In this document: positions 8,222 to 18,836 of the stretch, piece after piece | Numbering within the stretch: position 1 is the stretch's first letter | How the letters are laid out: each line of letters starts with the position of its first letter | DNA from: Neisseria sp. Marseille-Q6792 | GTDB lineage: Bacteria; Pseudomonadota; Gammaproteobacteria; Burkholderiales; Neisseriaceae | DNA: 64,000 bases | NCBI RefSeq assembly: GCF_943181435.1 | Contig: NZ_OW969598.1 | Location: forward strand, 1,736,001-1,800,000 | Reading direction: 5' to 3' | Made by a program: the position numbers and the translations under genes | Notes under the pieces: generated by a model | Seen by the model: the letters and a program-made list of their open reading frames with translations, nothing else | Told to the model about the DNA's origin: nothing | Database searches by the model: none

Positions 8222-8375
8222 CTTGTGCGGAAAAATATTGTTTCAGCCGGAGCGGGAATGCCGAAAGCGCGGCGTAACTGTACCGGTTCTGATTCGGGGT
8301 TTGTTTGAAGTACTTACCAAAGCCTTGTCCGGCGAGGTGCTCCGGCAAGGCGGCGGTTGTCTGAGCCTTTTGTGT

Positions 8376-8410
8376 TTCAGACGGCATCAGTGCAGATGAT
8401 GCCGTCTGAA
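8376..8410. terminator. Inverted DUS pair between rmuC and the metallo-hydrolase gene
   Basis: TTCAGACGGCAT at 8376-8387 and ATGCCGTCTGAA at 8399-8410 form a hairpin between two convergent genes. Confidence 0.7.
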
Positions 8411-8427
8411 GACCGTAGTGAAAGCGG

Positions 8428-9060
8428 TTAGAAAAACGGATTGTGCCGCTTTTCGTGTCCGATGGAAGTCATACGCCCGTGTCCGGCGACAACTTGCACG
8501 GTTTCGGGAAGGGCGAATAATTTGTTGCGGATATTATTGATTAAGTCGGCGTGGTTGCCGCGCGGAAAATCGGTTCTGCCTATGGTTTCGTAAAACAGCA
8601 CGTCGCCCGCAATCAGCAATTCCGCCTCGGCACAATAAAAGACGACATGTCCCGGCGTATGGCCCGGAATATGCAGCACTTGAAAGGCATAGCGTCCGAC
8701 CGTGAGCGTTTCGCCTTCTTCGAGCCAACGGGTTGGCGAAAATGCGGGCGAGACGGGAAATCCGTATTGCGCGGTGGTTTGCGGCAGCGATTGGAGCAGG
8801 AATTCATCTTCGCGGTGCGGGCCGAGGACGGGGACTTTATGCGTTTTCAACATTTCGACCACGCCGCCTGCATGATCGAGATGGCCGTGCGTCAGCCAGA
8901 TTGCCGTGAGCGTCAGTTTGCGGTTTGCCAACTCTTGCAGCAGGAACGGCACGTCGCCGCCGACATCGGTCAGGACGGCTTCGCCGCTTTCGTCGTCCCA
9001 AATCAGGGTGCAGTTTTGGCGGAAGGGGGTAATGGGGAAGATTTCGTAACGTAGGGTCAT
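8428..9060 (-). CDS. Metallo-beta-lactamase-fold hydrolase (glyoxalase II-like)
   Basis: A 210-residue MBL-fold enzyme. The metal motif THGHLDHAGG is at residues 57-66, with further ligands in HIPGHTPGHVVFY (about 130), the Asp of IAGDVLFYETIG and the His of VVAGHGRMT. This compact form matches the YcbL-like subgroup, hydrolases of thioesters such as S-lactoylglutathione, though substrate cannot be read from sequence. All ligands are present. It converges with rmuC and is divergent from the DNA ligase gene, separated by a DUS (TTCAGACGGCAT near 9080). Confidence 0.85.
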   Translation of the reverse strand: MTLRYEIFPITPFRQNCTLIWDDESGEAVLTDVGGDVPFLLQELANRKLTLTAIWLTHGHLDHAGGVVEMLKTHKVPVLGPHREDEFLLQSLPQTTAQYGFPVSPAFSPTRWLEEGETLTVGRYAFQVLHIPGHTPGHVVFYCAEAELLIAGDVLFYETIGRTDFPRGNHADLINNIRNKLFALPETVQVVAGHGRMTSIGHEKRHNPFF

Positions 9061-9150
9061 CGGCGTGTTCCTAAACGGTTTTCAGACGGCATCGGGTTTG
9101 CCGTTTGTTTTATGGCGGTTTGCCGCCTGTTTTAATATTGGGGGAATCAG

Positions 9151-9975
9151 GTGATTAAAAAGATAATCGGCGGCATCATACCGATTTTTACGGCGGTTTT
9201 CATCCCTGCATCGGCAGGCGCGGCGGATTTGATGCTGGCGCAGGAATACAAAGACCAAGAGATTGCAGGCTGGGCGATGAGCGAGAAACTCGACGGCGTG
9301 CGCGCCTATTGGGACGGAAAGCACCTGATAAGCCGTCAGGGTTATGCGTTTACTCCGCCCAAAGGTTTTACCGCGCAGTTTCCGCCTTATCCTTTGGACG
9401 GCGAATTGTATAGCGGACGCGGTCAGTTTGAGCAGATTTCCGCCGCCGTGCGTTCTGCTTCTTCAGATTGGCGCGGCATCCGCCTGCACGTTTTCGACGT
9501 ACCCAAGGCGCAGGGTAATCTCTACCAACGTTTGGCAGTCGCAACGCAATGGCTGAAAACGCATCCGAACGCGCCGATTACCATCATCCCGCAAATCAAA
9601 GTGCGCGACCGGCAGCACGCGATGGACTTTTTAAAACAAATCGAAGCGCAGGGAGGCGAAGGCGTGATGCTGCGCCAGCCCGAATCCCGTTATAGCGGCG
9701 GCAGGAGCAGCCAATTATTGAAGCTGAAAAGTCAATACGACGACGAATGCACGGTAACGCGGCACTATGAGGGCAAAGGGCGCAATGCCGGACGGCTGGG
9801 TGCGGTCGGCTGTAAAAACCGACACGGCGAATTCCGCATTGGCAGCGGCTTCAAAGACAAAGACCGCGACAACCCACCTAAAATCGGTACGCTGATTACC
9901 TACCGTTACCGTGGCTTTACGCAGAAAGGTACGCCGAAATTCGCCACCTTCGTGCGCGTGCGTACCGACCGCTGA
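9151..9975 (+). CDS. ligE: ATP-dependent DNA ligase, Lig E type, with signal peptide
   Basis: A 274-residue minimal ATP-dependent ligase. A signal peptide (GGIIPIFTAVFIPASAGAA) points to the periplasm. Motif I is SEKLDGVRAYWDG with the nucleotide-accepting Lys near residue 49; other nucleotidyltransferase motifs include DGELYSGRG, GEGVMLRQP and LKLKSQYDDE. The C-terminal OB domain ends TFVRVRTDR. There is no DNA-binding insert, as in Lig E enzymes. The start is GTG at 9151, after GGGGGAATCAG. Lig E genes are found in naturally competent Proteobacteria and are proposed to repair DNA outside the cytoplasm. It precedes hpt with no obvious operon link. Confidence 0.88.
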   Translation: MIKKIIGGIIPIFTAVFIPASAGAADLMLAQEYKDQEIAGWAMSEKLDGVRAYWDGKHLISRQGYAFTPPKGFTAQFPPYPLDGELYSGRGQFEQISAAVRSASSDWRGIRLHVFDVPKAQGNLYQRLAVATQWLKTHPNAPITIIPQIKVRDRQHAMDFLKQIEAQGGEGVMLRQPESRYSGGRSSQLLKLKSQYDDECTVTRHYEGKGRNAGRLGAVGCKNRHGEFRIGSGFKDKDRDNPPKIGTLITYRYRGFTQKGTPKFATFVRVRTDR

Positions 9976-10043
9976 GCAGGACGGTTCGGACGGCATCCGA
10001 TACTTTGGTTTATAATTTTCCTTTTACCGACTGATTCCGACAT

Positions 10044-10607
10044 ATGACCGATTTAGAAACCAAACGCCTTGAAACACAGGCGATGCTTGAAAACGCCGAT
10101 CTTTTGTTCGACCAAGGGCAATGCCGCGCCGCGCTGCAAAAAGTAGCGGATGAGATTACGCGCGATTTGGGCGGCAGATATCCGTTGCTGCTGCCCGTGA
10201 TGGGCGGGGCGGTGGTGTTTACGGGGCAGTTGTTGCCGCTGTTGCGCTTTCCCTTAGATTTTGATTATGTTCATGTTTCCCGTTACGGCGATAAGCTGGA
10301 GGGCGGCGTGTTCAACTGGGAACGTATGCCCGATGCGGAACAAATCCGAGGCAGGCATGTGGTTGTGTTGGACGATATTCTAGATGAAGGGCATACGATG
10401 TCCGCCATTCAAGCCAAACTTTTGGAAATGGGTGCGGCAAGCTGCCGTTCGGCGGTGTTCGCCAACAAGCTGATTGACAAACCCAAGCCTATCCGAGCCG
10501 ATTATGTCGGACTGGATGTGCCGAACCGTTATGTTTTCGGTTATGGCATGGATGCGGCAGGCTGCTGGCGCAATCTAGGCGAGATTTACGCACTGAACGG
10601 CAAATAG
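10044..10607 (+). CDS. hpt: Hypoxanthine-guanine phosphoribosyltransferase
   Basis: A 187-residue phosphoribosyltransferase of purine salvage, converting hypoxanthine or guanine plus PRPP to IMP or GMP in the cytoplasm. The PRPP-binding loop VVVLDDILDEGHTM is at about residues 110-123, LPVMGGAVVFTGQL gives the pyrophosphate loop, and DYVGLDVPNRYVFGYGMD supplies the base-contact Val/Asp region near the C-terminus. A TATAAT box at 10011 may be its -10, but no good -35 is seen. An inverted DUS terminator follows. Confidence 0.93.
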   Translation: MTDLETKRLETQAMLENADLLFDQGQCRAALQKVADEITRDLGGRYPLLLPVMGGAVVFTGQLLPLLRFPLDFDYVHVSRYGDKLEGGVFNWERMPDAEQIRGRHVVVLDDILDEGHTMSAIQAKLLEMGAASCRSAVFANKLIDKPKPIRADYVGLDVPNRYVFGYGMDAAGCWRNLGEIYALNGK

Positions 10608-10613
10608 GCAGGC

Positions 10614-10642
10614 ATGCCGTCTGAATGTTTTTCAGACGGCAT
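10614..10642. terminator. Inverted DUS terminator after hpt
   Basis: ATGCCGTCTGAA and TTCAGACGGCAT separated by five bases, directly after the hpt stop. Confidence 0.85.
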
Positions 10643-10695
10643 AACGTTTATACGGCAGGTTGGCAGAAGAATTATAAACAGGACGCATATATACC

Positions 10696-11133
10696 ATGAT
10701 AGGGCTTTTAATCGTTACACACGAAACCATAGGCGAAGCCTACCGCAAGCTGGCACATCATTTTTTCCCAAGCGGGCTGCCTGAAAACGTCCGCATACTC
10801 GGCGTGCAGCCGACGGAAGGCCAAGACGACATCATCAACAACGCCATTGCCGCGCTTCAGGAATTTCCCGACAACGACGGCGTGCTGATTATGACCGATA
10901 TTTTCGGTGCGACCCCCTGCAATGCGGCCCGCCGCCTTGTACGCGAAAACAAATCGGCCATTCTGACCGGCCTGAATGCGCCGATGATGATTAAGGCCGT
11001 CCAATATTCGCCGACGGCGGAAGACCTTGCCGCCTTCACCGAGAGTGTCAGGGAAGCGGCGGTAAAAGGCATTTTCGCCATCATGTCCGCACCGGACGAT
11101 TTGGTGTGCCGGAAAAACCATGATGCCGCCTGA
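10696..11133 (+). CDS. PTS EIIA component, mannose-family fold
   Basis: A 145-residue EIIA of the mannose/fructose-type family. The phosphorylated His lies in LLIVTHETIGEAY near residue 9, and the substrate-face segment VLIMTDIFGATPCNAARR is conserved. It is the first gene of a cluster with HPr and EI. No EIIB or EIIC gene occurs in the window, so the chain probably ends in phosphorylated EIIA and HPr with a regulatory, not sugar-transporting, role; meningococcal HPr has been linked to HPr kinase and gene regulation. A 68-bp gap separates it from ptsH. Confidence 0.88.
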   Translation: MIGLLIVTHETIGEAYRKLAHHFFPSGLPENVRILGVQPTEGQDDIINNAIAALQEFPDNDGVLIMTDIFGATPCNAARRLVRENKSAILTGLNAPMMIKAVQYSPTAEDLAAFTESVREAAVKGIFAIMSAPDDLVCRKNHDAA

Positions 11134-11201
11134 AGGAGTGGTAGGACAAGAAAACATTTTAAACGGCGTCTGCTGCCGATATACATAAAACGGGAATCGA
11201 A

Positions 11202-11471
11202 ATGCTCAAACAATCCATCGAAATCATCAACAAACTCGGACTTCACGCCCGCGCGTCCAGCAAATTCACCCAAACCGCGTCTCAGTTTCAAAGCGAAGTC
11301 TGGGTTACGAAAAACGGCAGCCGCGTCAACGGCAAAAGCATCATGGGCTTAATGATGCTCGCCGCCGCCAAAGGCACCGTCATCGAGCTGGAAACCGACG
11401 GCTTGGACGAAGCCGCCGCCATGAAGGCATTGACCGACTTAATCAACGACTACTTCGGCGAGGGCGAATAA
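11202..11471 (+). CDS. ptsH: Phosphocarrier protein HPr
   Basis: An 89-residue HPr. The EI-phosphorylated His is in KLGLHARASSKF (about residue 16) and the regulatory serine region NGKSIMGLMMLAA, centred on Ser46, is intact, so both His and Ser phosphorylation look possible. It passes phosphate from EI to EIIA. The stop TAA shares one base with the ptsI ATG (TAATG), implying translational coupling. Length is normal. Confidence 0.96.
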   Translation: MLKQSIEIINKLGLHARASSKFTQTASQFQSEVWVTKNGSRVNGKSIMGLMMLAAAKGTVIELETDGLDEAAAMKALTDLINDYFGEGE

Positions 11472-13246
11472 TGAGTATCGTGCTGCACGGTGTCGCCGCG
11501 GGCAAAGGCATCGCCATCGGACAAGCCCACCTGATTACGCGCGGCACGACTGAAGTGCCGCAATACGACGTTTCAGACGAGCTCATCGACACCGAAGCCG
11601 CCCGTTTCGATGCCGCCATCAAAGCCACGCGCAAAGAGTTGGAACAGCTGCGCAGCGCGATTCCCGAAAACGCCCCGACCGAATTGGGCGCGTTTATTTC
11701 GCTGCACCTGATGCTGCTGACCGATGTAACCTTGTCGCGCGAACCCGTCGATATTTTAAAAGAACAAAAAATCAACGCCGAATGGGCATTGAAGCAGCAG
11801 AGCGACAAACTTGCCGCTCAGTTTGACGGCATAGGCGATGCCTATTTGCGCGAACGCAAGCAGGATATGTTGCAAGTCGTCCAGCGCATCCACAACAACC
11901 TGGTTGGGCAGGGCAACGATTTAAATGTTGCCGACAACCTGTTTGACGAAACCGTGCTGATTGCGCACGACCTTTCGCCTGCCGATACGGTTTTATTCAA
12001 GGAGCAGCGGATTGCCGCTTTTGTAACCGATGTCGGCGGTCCGACCAGTCATACGGCGATTTTGGGTAGGAGTTTGGATATTCCTTCCGTCATCGGGCTG
12101 CACAACGCGCGCAAACTGATTACCGAAGGCGAAACGGTCATCGTCGACGGTATCAACGGCGTGTTGATTATTTCGCCGGATGAGTCGGTGTTGAACGAAT
12201 ACCGCCGCCGTGCCCGAGAATACCGCAGCCACAAACGCGAGTTGAACAAGCTCAAAAAGACCGCCGCTGCTACCGCCGACGGGGTCTGTATCGAGCTTTT
12301 GGGCAATATAGAATCAGCCGAAGATGTCAAATTACTGCACAATCTCGGCGCAGACGGCATCGGGTTGTTCAGGAGCGAGTTTCTTTACCTGAACCGCGAT
12401 ACGATGCCGTCTGAAGACGAACAGTATGAAGTTTACAGCGCGATTGTCAAAAAAATGAAAGGCAAAAGCGTGACCATCCGAACCGTTGATTTAGGCGTGG
12501 ATAAAAACCCCCGTTGGTTCGGTCAAAACGCCACCCCCAACGGCAGCCTCAACCCCGCACTGGGCATGACCGGCATCCGCCTGTGCCTTGCCGAACCGGT
12601 CATGTTCCGCACCCAGATGCGCGCCATCCTCCGTGCCGCCGTCCACGGCTCCGTGCGCATGATGTGGCCGATGATTACCTCCTTGTCTGAAGTGCGCCAA
12701 TGCCTGATTCATTTGGATACCGCCCAGCGGCAGCTTACTGAGCGCGGTGAAGCCTTCGGCGATGTCGGTGTCGGCTGCATGATTGAAATCCCCTCGGCCG
12801 CGTTGACCGTCGGCAGCATTTTAAAACTGGTCGATTTTATTTCCATCGGTACCAACGACCTGATTCAATATATCTTGTCCGTCGACCGCAGCGACGACAG
12901 CGTCAGCCACCTCTACCAGCCCGGACATCCTTCCGTGTTGAAAATGCTGCAACACGTCATCCGTACCGCCAACCGTATGGAAAAAGACGTGTCCGTGTGC
13001 GGCGAAATGGCAGGCGACACGGCGTTTACCCGCGTTTTATTGGGTATGGGGCTGCGCCGTTTTTCGATGAATCCCAACAACATCCTGCCCGTCAAAAACA
13101 TCATCCTGAACAGCAATATCGCACAGCTCGAAAACGATATTGCCAAAATCGTCCGCTGTGAGGACGAGGAAAAGGCGGAAAAGCTGATCAAACAGATGAA
13201 CAGCGCGCCGGCAGGGGAGGAAGCCGAAGCCAAAGTGCGGAAATAA
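11471..13246 (+). CDS. ptsI: PTS enzyme I (phosphoenolpyruvate-protein phosphotransferase)
   Basis: A 591-residue EI. The active-site His is in GGPTSHTAILGRSLDIP near residue 198; the PEP-binding barrel follows, with LFRSEFLYLNRD, VTIRTVDLGVDK, NPALGMTGIRLC and the catalytic Cys region VSVCGEMAGD. It autophosphorylates from PEP and passes phosphate to HPr. It is last in the EIIA-ptsH-ptsI operon and begins on the last base of the ptsH stop. A DUS within the gene encodes MPSEDE (about 12403). A DUS hairpin terminates it. Confidence 0.96.
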   Translation: MSIVLHGVAAGKGIAIGQAHLITRGTTEVPQYDVSDELIDTEAARFDAAIKATRKELEQLRSAIPENAPTELGAFISLHLMLLTDVTLSREPVDILKEQKINAEWALKQQSDKLAAQFDGIGDAYLRERKQDMLQVVQRIHNNLVGQGNDLNVADNLFDETVLIAHDLSPADTVLFKEQRIAAFVTDVGGPTSHTAILGRSLDIPSVIGLHNARKLITEGETVIVDGINGVLIISPDESVLNEYRRRAREYRSHKRELNKLKKTAAATADGVCIELLGNIESAEDVKLLHNLGADGIGLFRSEFLYLNRDTMPSEDEQYEVYSAIVKKMKGKSVTIRTVDLGVDKNPRWFGQNATPNGSLNPALGMTGIRLCLAEPVMFRTQMRAILRAAVHGSVRMMWPMITSLSEVRQCLIHLDTAQRQLTERGEAFGDVGVGCMIEIPSAALTVGSILKLVDFISIGTNDLIQYILSVDRSDDSVSHLYQPGHPSVLKMLQHVIRTANRMEKDVSVCGEMAGDTAFTRVLLGMGLRRFSMNPNNILPVKNIILNSNIAQLENDIAKIVRCEDEEKAEKLIKQMNSAPAGEEAEAKVRK

Positions 13247-13319
13247 ATATTGTTGACAATAGAAAAAGATTGCAGTCAAATAACGCCCTTAGAAAAAATA
13301 TAGCTGCTTTGGTAAAAAA

Positions 13320-13354
13320 ATGCCGTCTGAAAGGTTTTTCAGACGGCATTTTGT
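13320..13354. terminator. Inverted DUS terminator between ptsI and the ABC ATPase gene
   Basis: ATGCCGTCTGAA at 13320 and TTCAGACGGCAT at 13338 with a T run; it separates convergent genes and could act for both. Confidence 0.85.
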
Positions 13355-13367
13355 TTTTAAGGAAGCA

Positions 13368-14306
13368 TCAACGGAAACGGACGATTTCCTTGTCTTCGAT
13401 ATGGATGCGTACCGTATCGTTTCCCGATATTTCACCGGCGTGCGGCATATCGAGGTTCAGCCACAGGATGCCGTGTTCCGGATGGAGGACGGACAGGCTG
13501 AACGATTCGGGCAAACAGGTACGGGATAATACGCGGCACTCCATGCCGTTTTGGTCGAAACGCACCGCATGTTGCGGAATATGGCGGTCATCGTCGGTAT
13601 TGGGCAGCCCCATCAGTCGGGCGACCTGCACGCAGGACGGTGTTTTGACCAATGTTTCGGGCGTGCCGTATTGTAGAATTCTCCCTTCATGCATCACGGC
13701 GATTTCGTCTGCCGTCGTACAGGCTTCTTCGGGCGAATGAGTCACCAAAACGGCAGGGATGCCGCCCTTGCGGATGCGTTCGGCGGTCATACGGCGCAGC
13801 GTGCCGCGCAAATGCGTGTCCAAACTGGAAAACGATTCGTCCAACAGCAGCAGGGAAGGGCGGACAACCAAAGCGCGCGCCAGTGCCAACCGTTGCTTCT
13901 CGCCTCCGGAAAGTTTTTCAGGCTTGCGGTGCGCCTCGTTTTCCAGTCCGACTTCGGCAAGTGCCGCCATGGCAAGGCGTTCGGCGTCGGCTTTCGGCAT
14001 TTTTTGCATTTTCAAACCGAATGCCGCATTTTCCAGCGCACTCATATGGGGAAACAGCGCGTAATCTTGAAACATCAGCGAGATACGGCGTTTTTCGGGC
14101 GGCATATGGGTAATGTTTCCCCCGTTCAGCCGAATTTCGCCGCCGTCCGGACGGATAATTCCCGCAATCATATTCAGCAGGGTGGATTTTCCGCAGCCCG
14201 ACCGCCCCAGTACGGCAAGTATTTTGCCGCGCCCGACAGTCAGGCAGATGTCGTCGGCGACGGTTTTATTGCCGAAGCGTTTGCAGAGTCCGTTCAGTTC
14301 AAGCAT
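13368..14306 (-). CDS. ABC transporter ATP-binding protein (FbpC/ThiQ-like)
   Basis: A 312-residue ABC ATPase with Walker A GRSGCGKST, Q-loop LMFQDYALFP, signature LSGGEKQRLALARAL, Walker B LLLLDESF (Ser instead of the usual Pro after Glu) and H-loop VLVTHSPEE. A C-terminal TOBE-like extension from about residue 230 places it with the FbpC/PotA/CysA group rather than the shorter ThiQ. Start set at 14306 (MLELNGLCKRF). No permease is adjacent; the only matching permease in the window is the ThiP/FbpB-type gene at 26072. It lies 8 bp after the Nudix gene and is probably co-transcribed with it. The substrate could be thiamine or iron; not resolved. Confidence 0.8.
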   Translation of the reverse strand: MLELNGLCKRFGNKTVADDICLTVGRGKILAVLGRSGCGKSTLLNMIAGIIRPDGGEIRLNGGNITHMPPEKRRISLMFQDYALFPHMSALENAAFGLKMQKMPKADAERLAMAALAEVGLENEAHRKPEKLSGGEKQRLALARALVVRPSLLLLDESFSSLDTHLRGTLRRMTAERIRKGGIPAVLVTHSPEEACTTADEIAVMHEGRILQYGTPETLVKTPSCVQVARLMGLPNTDDDRHIPQHAVRFDQNGMECRVLSRTCLPESFSLSVLHPEHGILWLNLDMPHAGEISGNDTVRIHIEDKEIVRFR

Positions 14307-14314
14307 GGCGCATC

Positions 14315-15190
14315 CTATAAACGTATGCCGTCCAGCCACTCGGACAGCGGATGGGCGGCATCAATCAGACCGTAACGGCAAAACGCGTCCAGCGTAACCA
14401 GTTGCGCGTCGTGCATCATGTTTTCCGACAACATGGCATCCAACAGACCGCCGATGTCCATCTTTTCAAAACACGTAACCTCGCCGTCCTGATTTTCAGG
14501 CAGGAAGGTTTCGGGCAGGACGGCATCGAATACATACAGGATTTCATTGTGCACACCCCGGCTGACGGGGCGCAGGCTGTGCAGCCGCGATACCGGGCGG
14601 ATGAGCGGAAACAGCGTTTTATCCAAACCCGCTTCTTCGCTGCTTTCGCGACACACGGCTTCAGACGGCATTTCGCCGCCGGAAACACCGCCGGCGGCAG
14701 TATTGTCGAGTTTGTCGGGATCGACTGCCTTGTGCGGACTGCGCCTGCCTATCCAGAAAAGCCATCTGCCATCCGATTCGGTCAGTCCGTTGAGATGGAC
14801 GGCGCGGCTGAGCAGTCCTAACGGACGGAAAGCGGCGCGTTCGAGTGTGAACAAGGGGTTGCCGCCGCCGTCGGTCAGGTCGAAACACTCGTTGCGCCAG
14901 CCGTGAAGCAGCCCCGCCTTGTTCCATGTGCGGGCGAGGTGCTGCAAGCGGCCGCCCATATCTGACCAGCCGTCCGCATTCAGAAAAATGCCGTCTGAAG
15001 ACTCCGAGCAGCCTGCCTCCCAGTCTTTTTTGACGCGCTCCGCCCATTCCGGCGACAGGTTGCCTAAAGGCAGGCCGTTCAGATACAGCGTTTTCCAGCA
15101 ACTTTCTGCACCGTAACTTGCTTTTGCCCACTCGAACAGGGCATCAAGGTCTTGTTTGCTGACGGATTCGGTAAAACGGACGGTCGGCAT
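14315..15190 (-). CDS. Nudix hydrolase family protein (DUF4743-type)
   Basis: A 291-residue protein beginning MPTVRFTESVSKQDLDALF. The N-terminal half (WKTLYLNGLPLGNL, AAFRPLGLLSRAVHLNG) is the domain found in thiamine-pyrophosphokinase-linked Nudix proteins. The Nudix box lies in the second half with recognisable GG..GE....ES.EEAG residues (GGVSGGEMPSEAVCRESSEEAG). The DUS falls exactly in that box and encodes MPSE. It acts on a nucleoside or thiamine diphosphate derivative by family; substrate unknown. Its neighbour thiC and the ABC ATPase make a thiamine link attractive but unproven. Confidence 0.75.
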   Translation of the reverse strand: MPTVRFTESVSKQDLDALFEWAKASYGAESCWKTLYLNGLPLGNLSPEWAERVKKDWEAGCSESSDGIFLNADGWSDMGGRLQHLARTWNKAGLLHGWRNECFDLTDGGGNPLFTLERAAFRPLGLLSRAVHLNGLTESDGRWLFWIGRRSPHKAVDPDKLDNTAAGGVSGGEMPSEAVCRESSEEAGLDKTLFPLIRPVSRLHSLRPVSRGVHNEILYVFDAVLPETFLPENQDGEVTCFEKMDIGGLLDAMLSENMMHDAQLVTLDAFCRYGLIDAAHPLSEWLDGIRL

Positions 15191-15371
15191 AGTCGGCTTT
15201 CTTGAACATAATGCGGAAGATTGTAGCCAAACCGCCTGAATTTGCAACCGCAAACAGACGGCGGTCTGCCGTTCCGATATTGCGGCAGGAAGGAAAATCC
15301 GGCAAAAAACGGAGGCGGCAGGAAACAGGCAAAACAAAACCCCTCGGCATTGAACCGAGGGGTTTAATATT

Positions 15372-15448
<77 letters not shown>

Positions 15449-15604
15449 TCAGAAGGTAAAACTATACAGAAGGCAGTATGCGGTGTCAAGCATTCTTTCC
15501 GCGAAAAATCATGAAATCTTGTCCGAGGCCGGTTTATGCCTGATTTGAAATATTATTTTCTTTACAAAAATCCAAGCCCGTGGTTTAATTTTGCCCAACA
15601 TTGA

Positions 15605-17689
<2,085 letters not shown>

Positions 17690-17704
17690 AACGTCAAGCA
17701 AAAA

Positions 17705-17743
17705 ATGCCGTCTGAAAACCGGAAAAAGGGCTTCAGACGGCAT
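17705..17743. terminator. Inverted DUS terminator after thiC
   Basis: ATGCCGTCTGAA at 17705-17716 and TTCAGACGGCAT at 17732-17743. Confidence 0.85.
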
Positions 17744-18155
17744 TCTTTCGCTTGTGAAAATGATTAAACAACCGATAATTAAAGTAATTTTTAAAATTTT
17801 TATATTCACATAGATGGGGATGATGGGATTTAGGGTTCTGATTTTGTTTTTGAGAGAATGAAGGAATTTGAGATTGTGGGCGATTATCGGGAAAAATAGA
17901 ATCTTTCCGCCGTCATTCCCGTGCAGGCAGGAATCCAGACCGGTCGGCACGGAAACTTATATGTCGTCATTCCACCCGTCCCGCGCCACCCTCAACGGTT
18001 CAAATCCACATAAAAAACACATCCCGTCATTCCCACGAAAGTGGGAATCTAGGACTCGGGGTTGGAGAAACCGTTTTATCCGATAAGTTTCCGCACCGAC
18101 AAAACTAGATTCCCGCCTGCGCGGGAATGACGGCATATCGGCAGGCACAGGATAA
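17744..18155. repeat. Gene-free stretch with dRS3 repeats (NIME-like)
   Basis: No supported gene. It holds a degenerate dRS3 at 17915-17934 and two good ones at 18029-18048 and 18109-18128, each a 20-base inverted repeat ATTCCC-N8-GGGAAT bounding spacer sequence. These are the neisserial intergenic mosaic units. The first 140 bases are AT-rich with nothing recognisable. Confidence 0.85.
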
Positions 18156-18345
18156 ATGCGTAAGGCACTGTATATGGCTACCGTGGTAGCGACACGTTTT
18201 AAACCGCTTATTCGGGATTTCTACCAACGCCTGCTGTCCAAGGGTAAGCCGTATAAGGTTGCCGTTACGGCATGTATGCGCAAACTGCTGACGATATTGA
18301 ATGCCCGGATGCGTGATTATTTTGCCGAAAACGATACCGCCGAAA
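18156..18345 (+). pseudogene. C-terminal fragment of an IS110-family (Piv/irg-like) transposase
   Basis: The frame reads MRKALYMATVVATRFKPL, FYQRLLSKGKPYKVA, then TACMRKLLTILNARMRD, which is the conserved C-terminal segment of IS110/Piv-type DEDD transposases. Only about 60 residues of a protein normally over 300 remain, and it runs into unrelated sequence near 18345. It sits exactly between two 100-bp dRS3-bounded modules. Irg/Piv-like genes accompany neisserial filamentous prophages that insert at dRS3, so this may be the scar of such an element; that last step is inference. Confidence 0.75.
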
Positions 18346-18836
18346 ACGGTATCCGGACGGCTCGATTTGAGTTTTGGTATTTTTGCCCGACGGGGTAAAA
18401 AATACAGTTGCTACGGCTCGATGAATCGTCAGAAATACCCGAACCGTCATTCCCGCGCAGGCGGGAATCCAGACTGGTCGGCACGGAAACTTATCGGGAA
18501 AAAAGGTTTCTCCGGCCCTGAATCCTGGATTCCCACTTTCGTGGGAATGACGGCGGTAGATTTGGCAGATGCGGCGGATTCGGCAGGCCTCAACCCATCC
18601 TACAATCCACCCTGCCCGCCTTTTACGAATCCGCCGCCATCCCGGAAAACGCAAAAAAATGCCGTCCGAAAACCTTTCAGACGGCATTTTCGCGGGCAAA
18701 TCAGTAAAAGACTTCGCGCCAGCTTAAGCGTTTCATGCCGCACGTCGGATCGGGCGGGTTTCGGAAGGGCAGTGTGAAATGAAACGCGGCGGACGACACG
18801 GATGCCGTCTGAAAGCGGCGGGCCGACCCGGCAGCG
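18346..18836. repeat. dRS3 module and DUS hairpin, no gene
   Basis: dRS3 copies at 18449-18468 and 18529-18548 bound a 100-bp module that resembles the one at 18029-18128 in length and content. A hairpin at 18659-18687 pairs a variant DUS (ATGCCGTCCGAA) with TTCAGACGGCAT and could terminate the metallopeptidase gene. I see no coding region. Confidence 0.8.

Noticed and set aside
9151..9975. Bacteriophage DNA ligase
   Set aside because: A signal peptide and the Lig E domain layout fit the chromosomal periplasmic ligase of competent bacteria, and no phage genes adjoin it.
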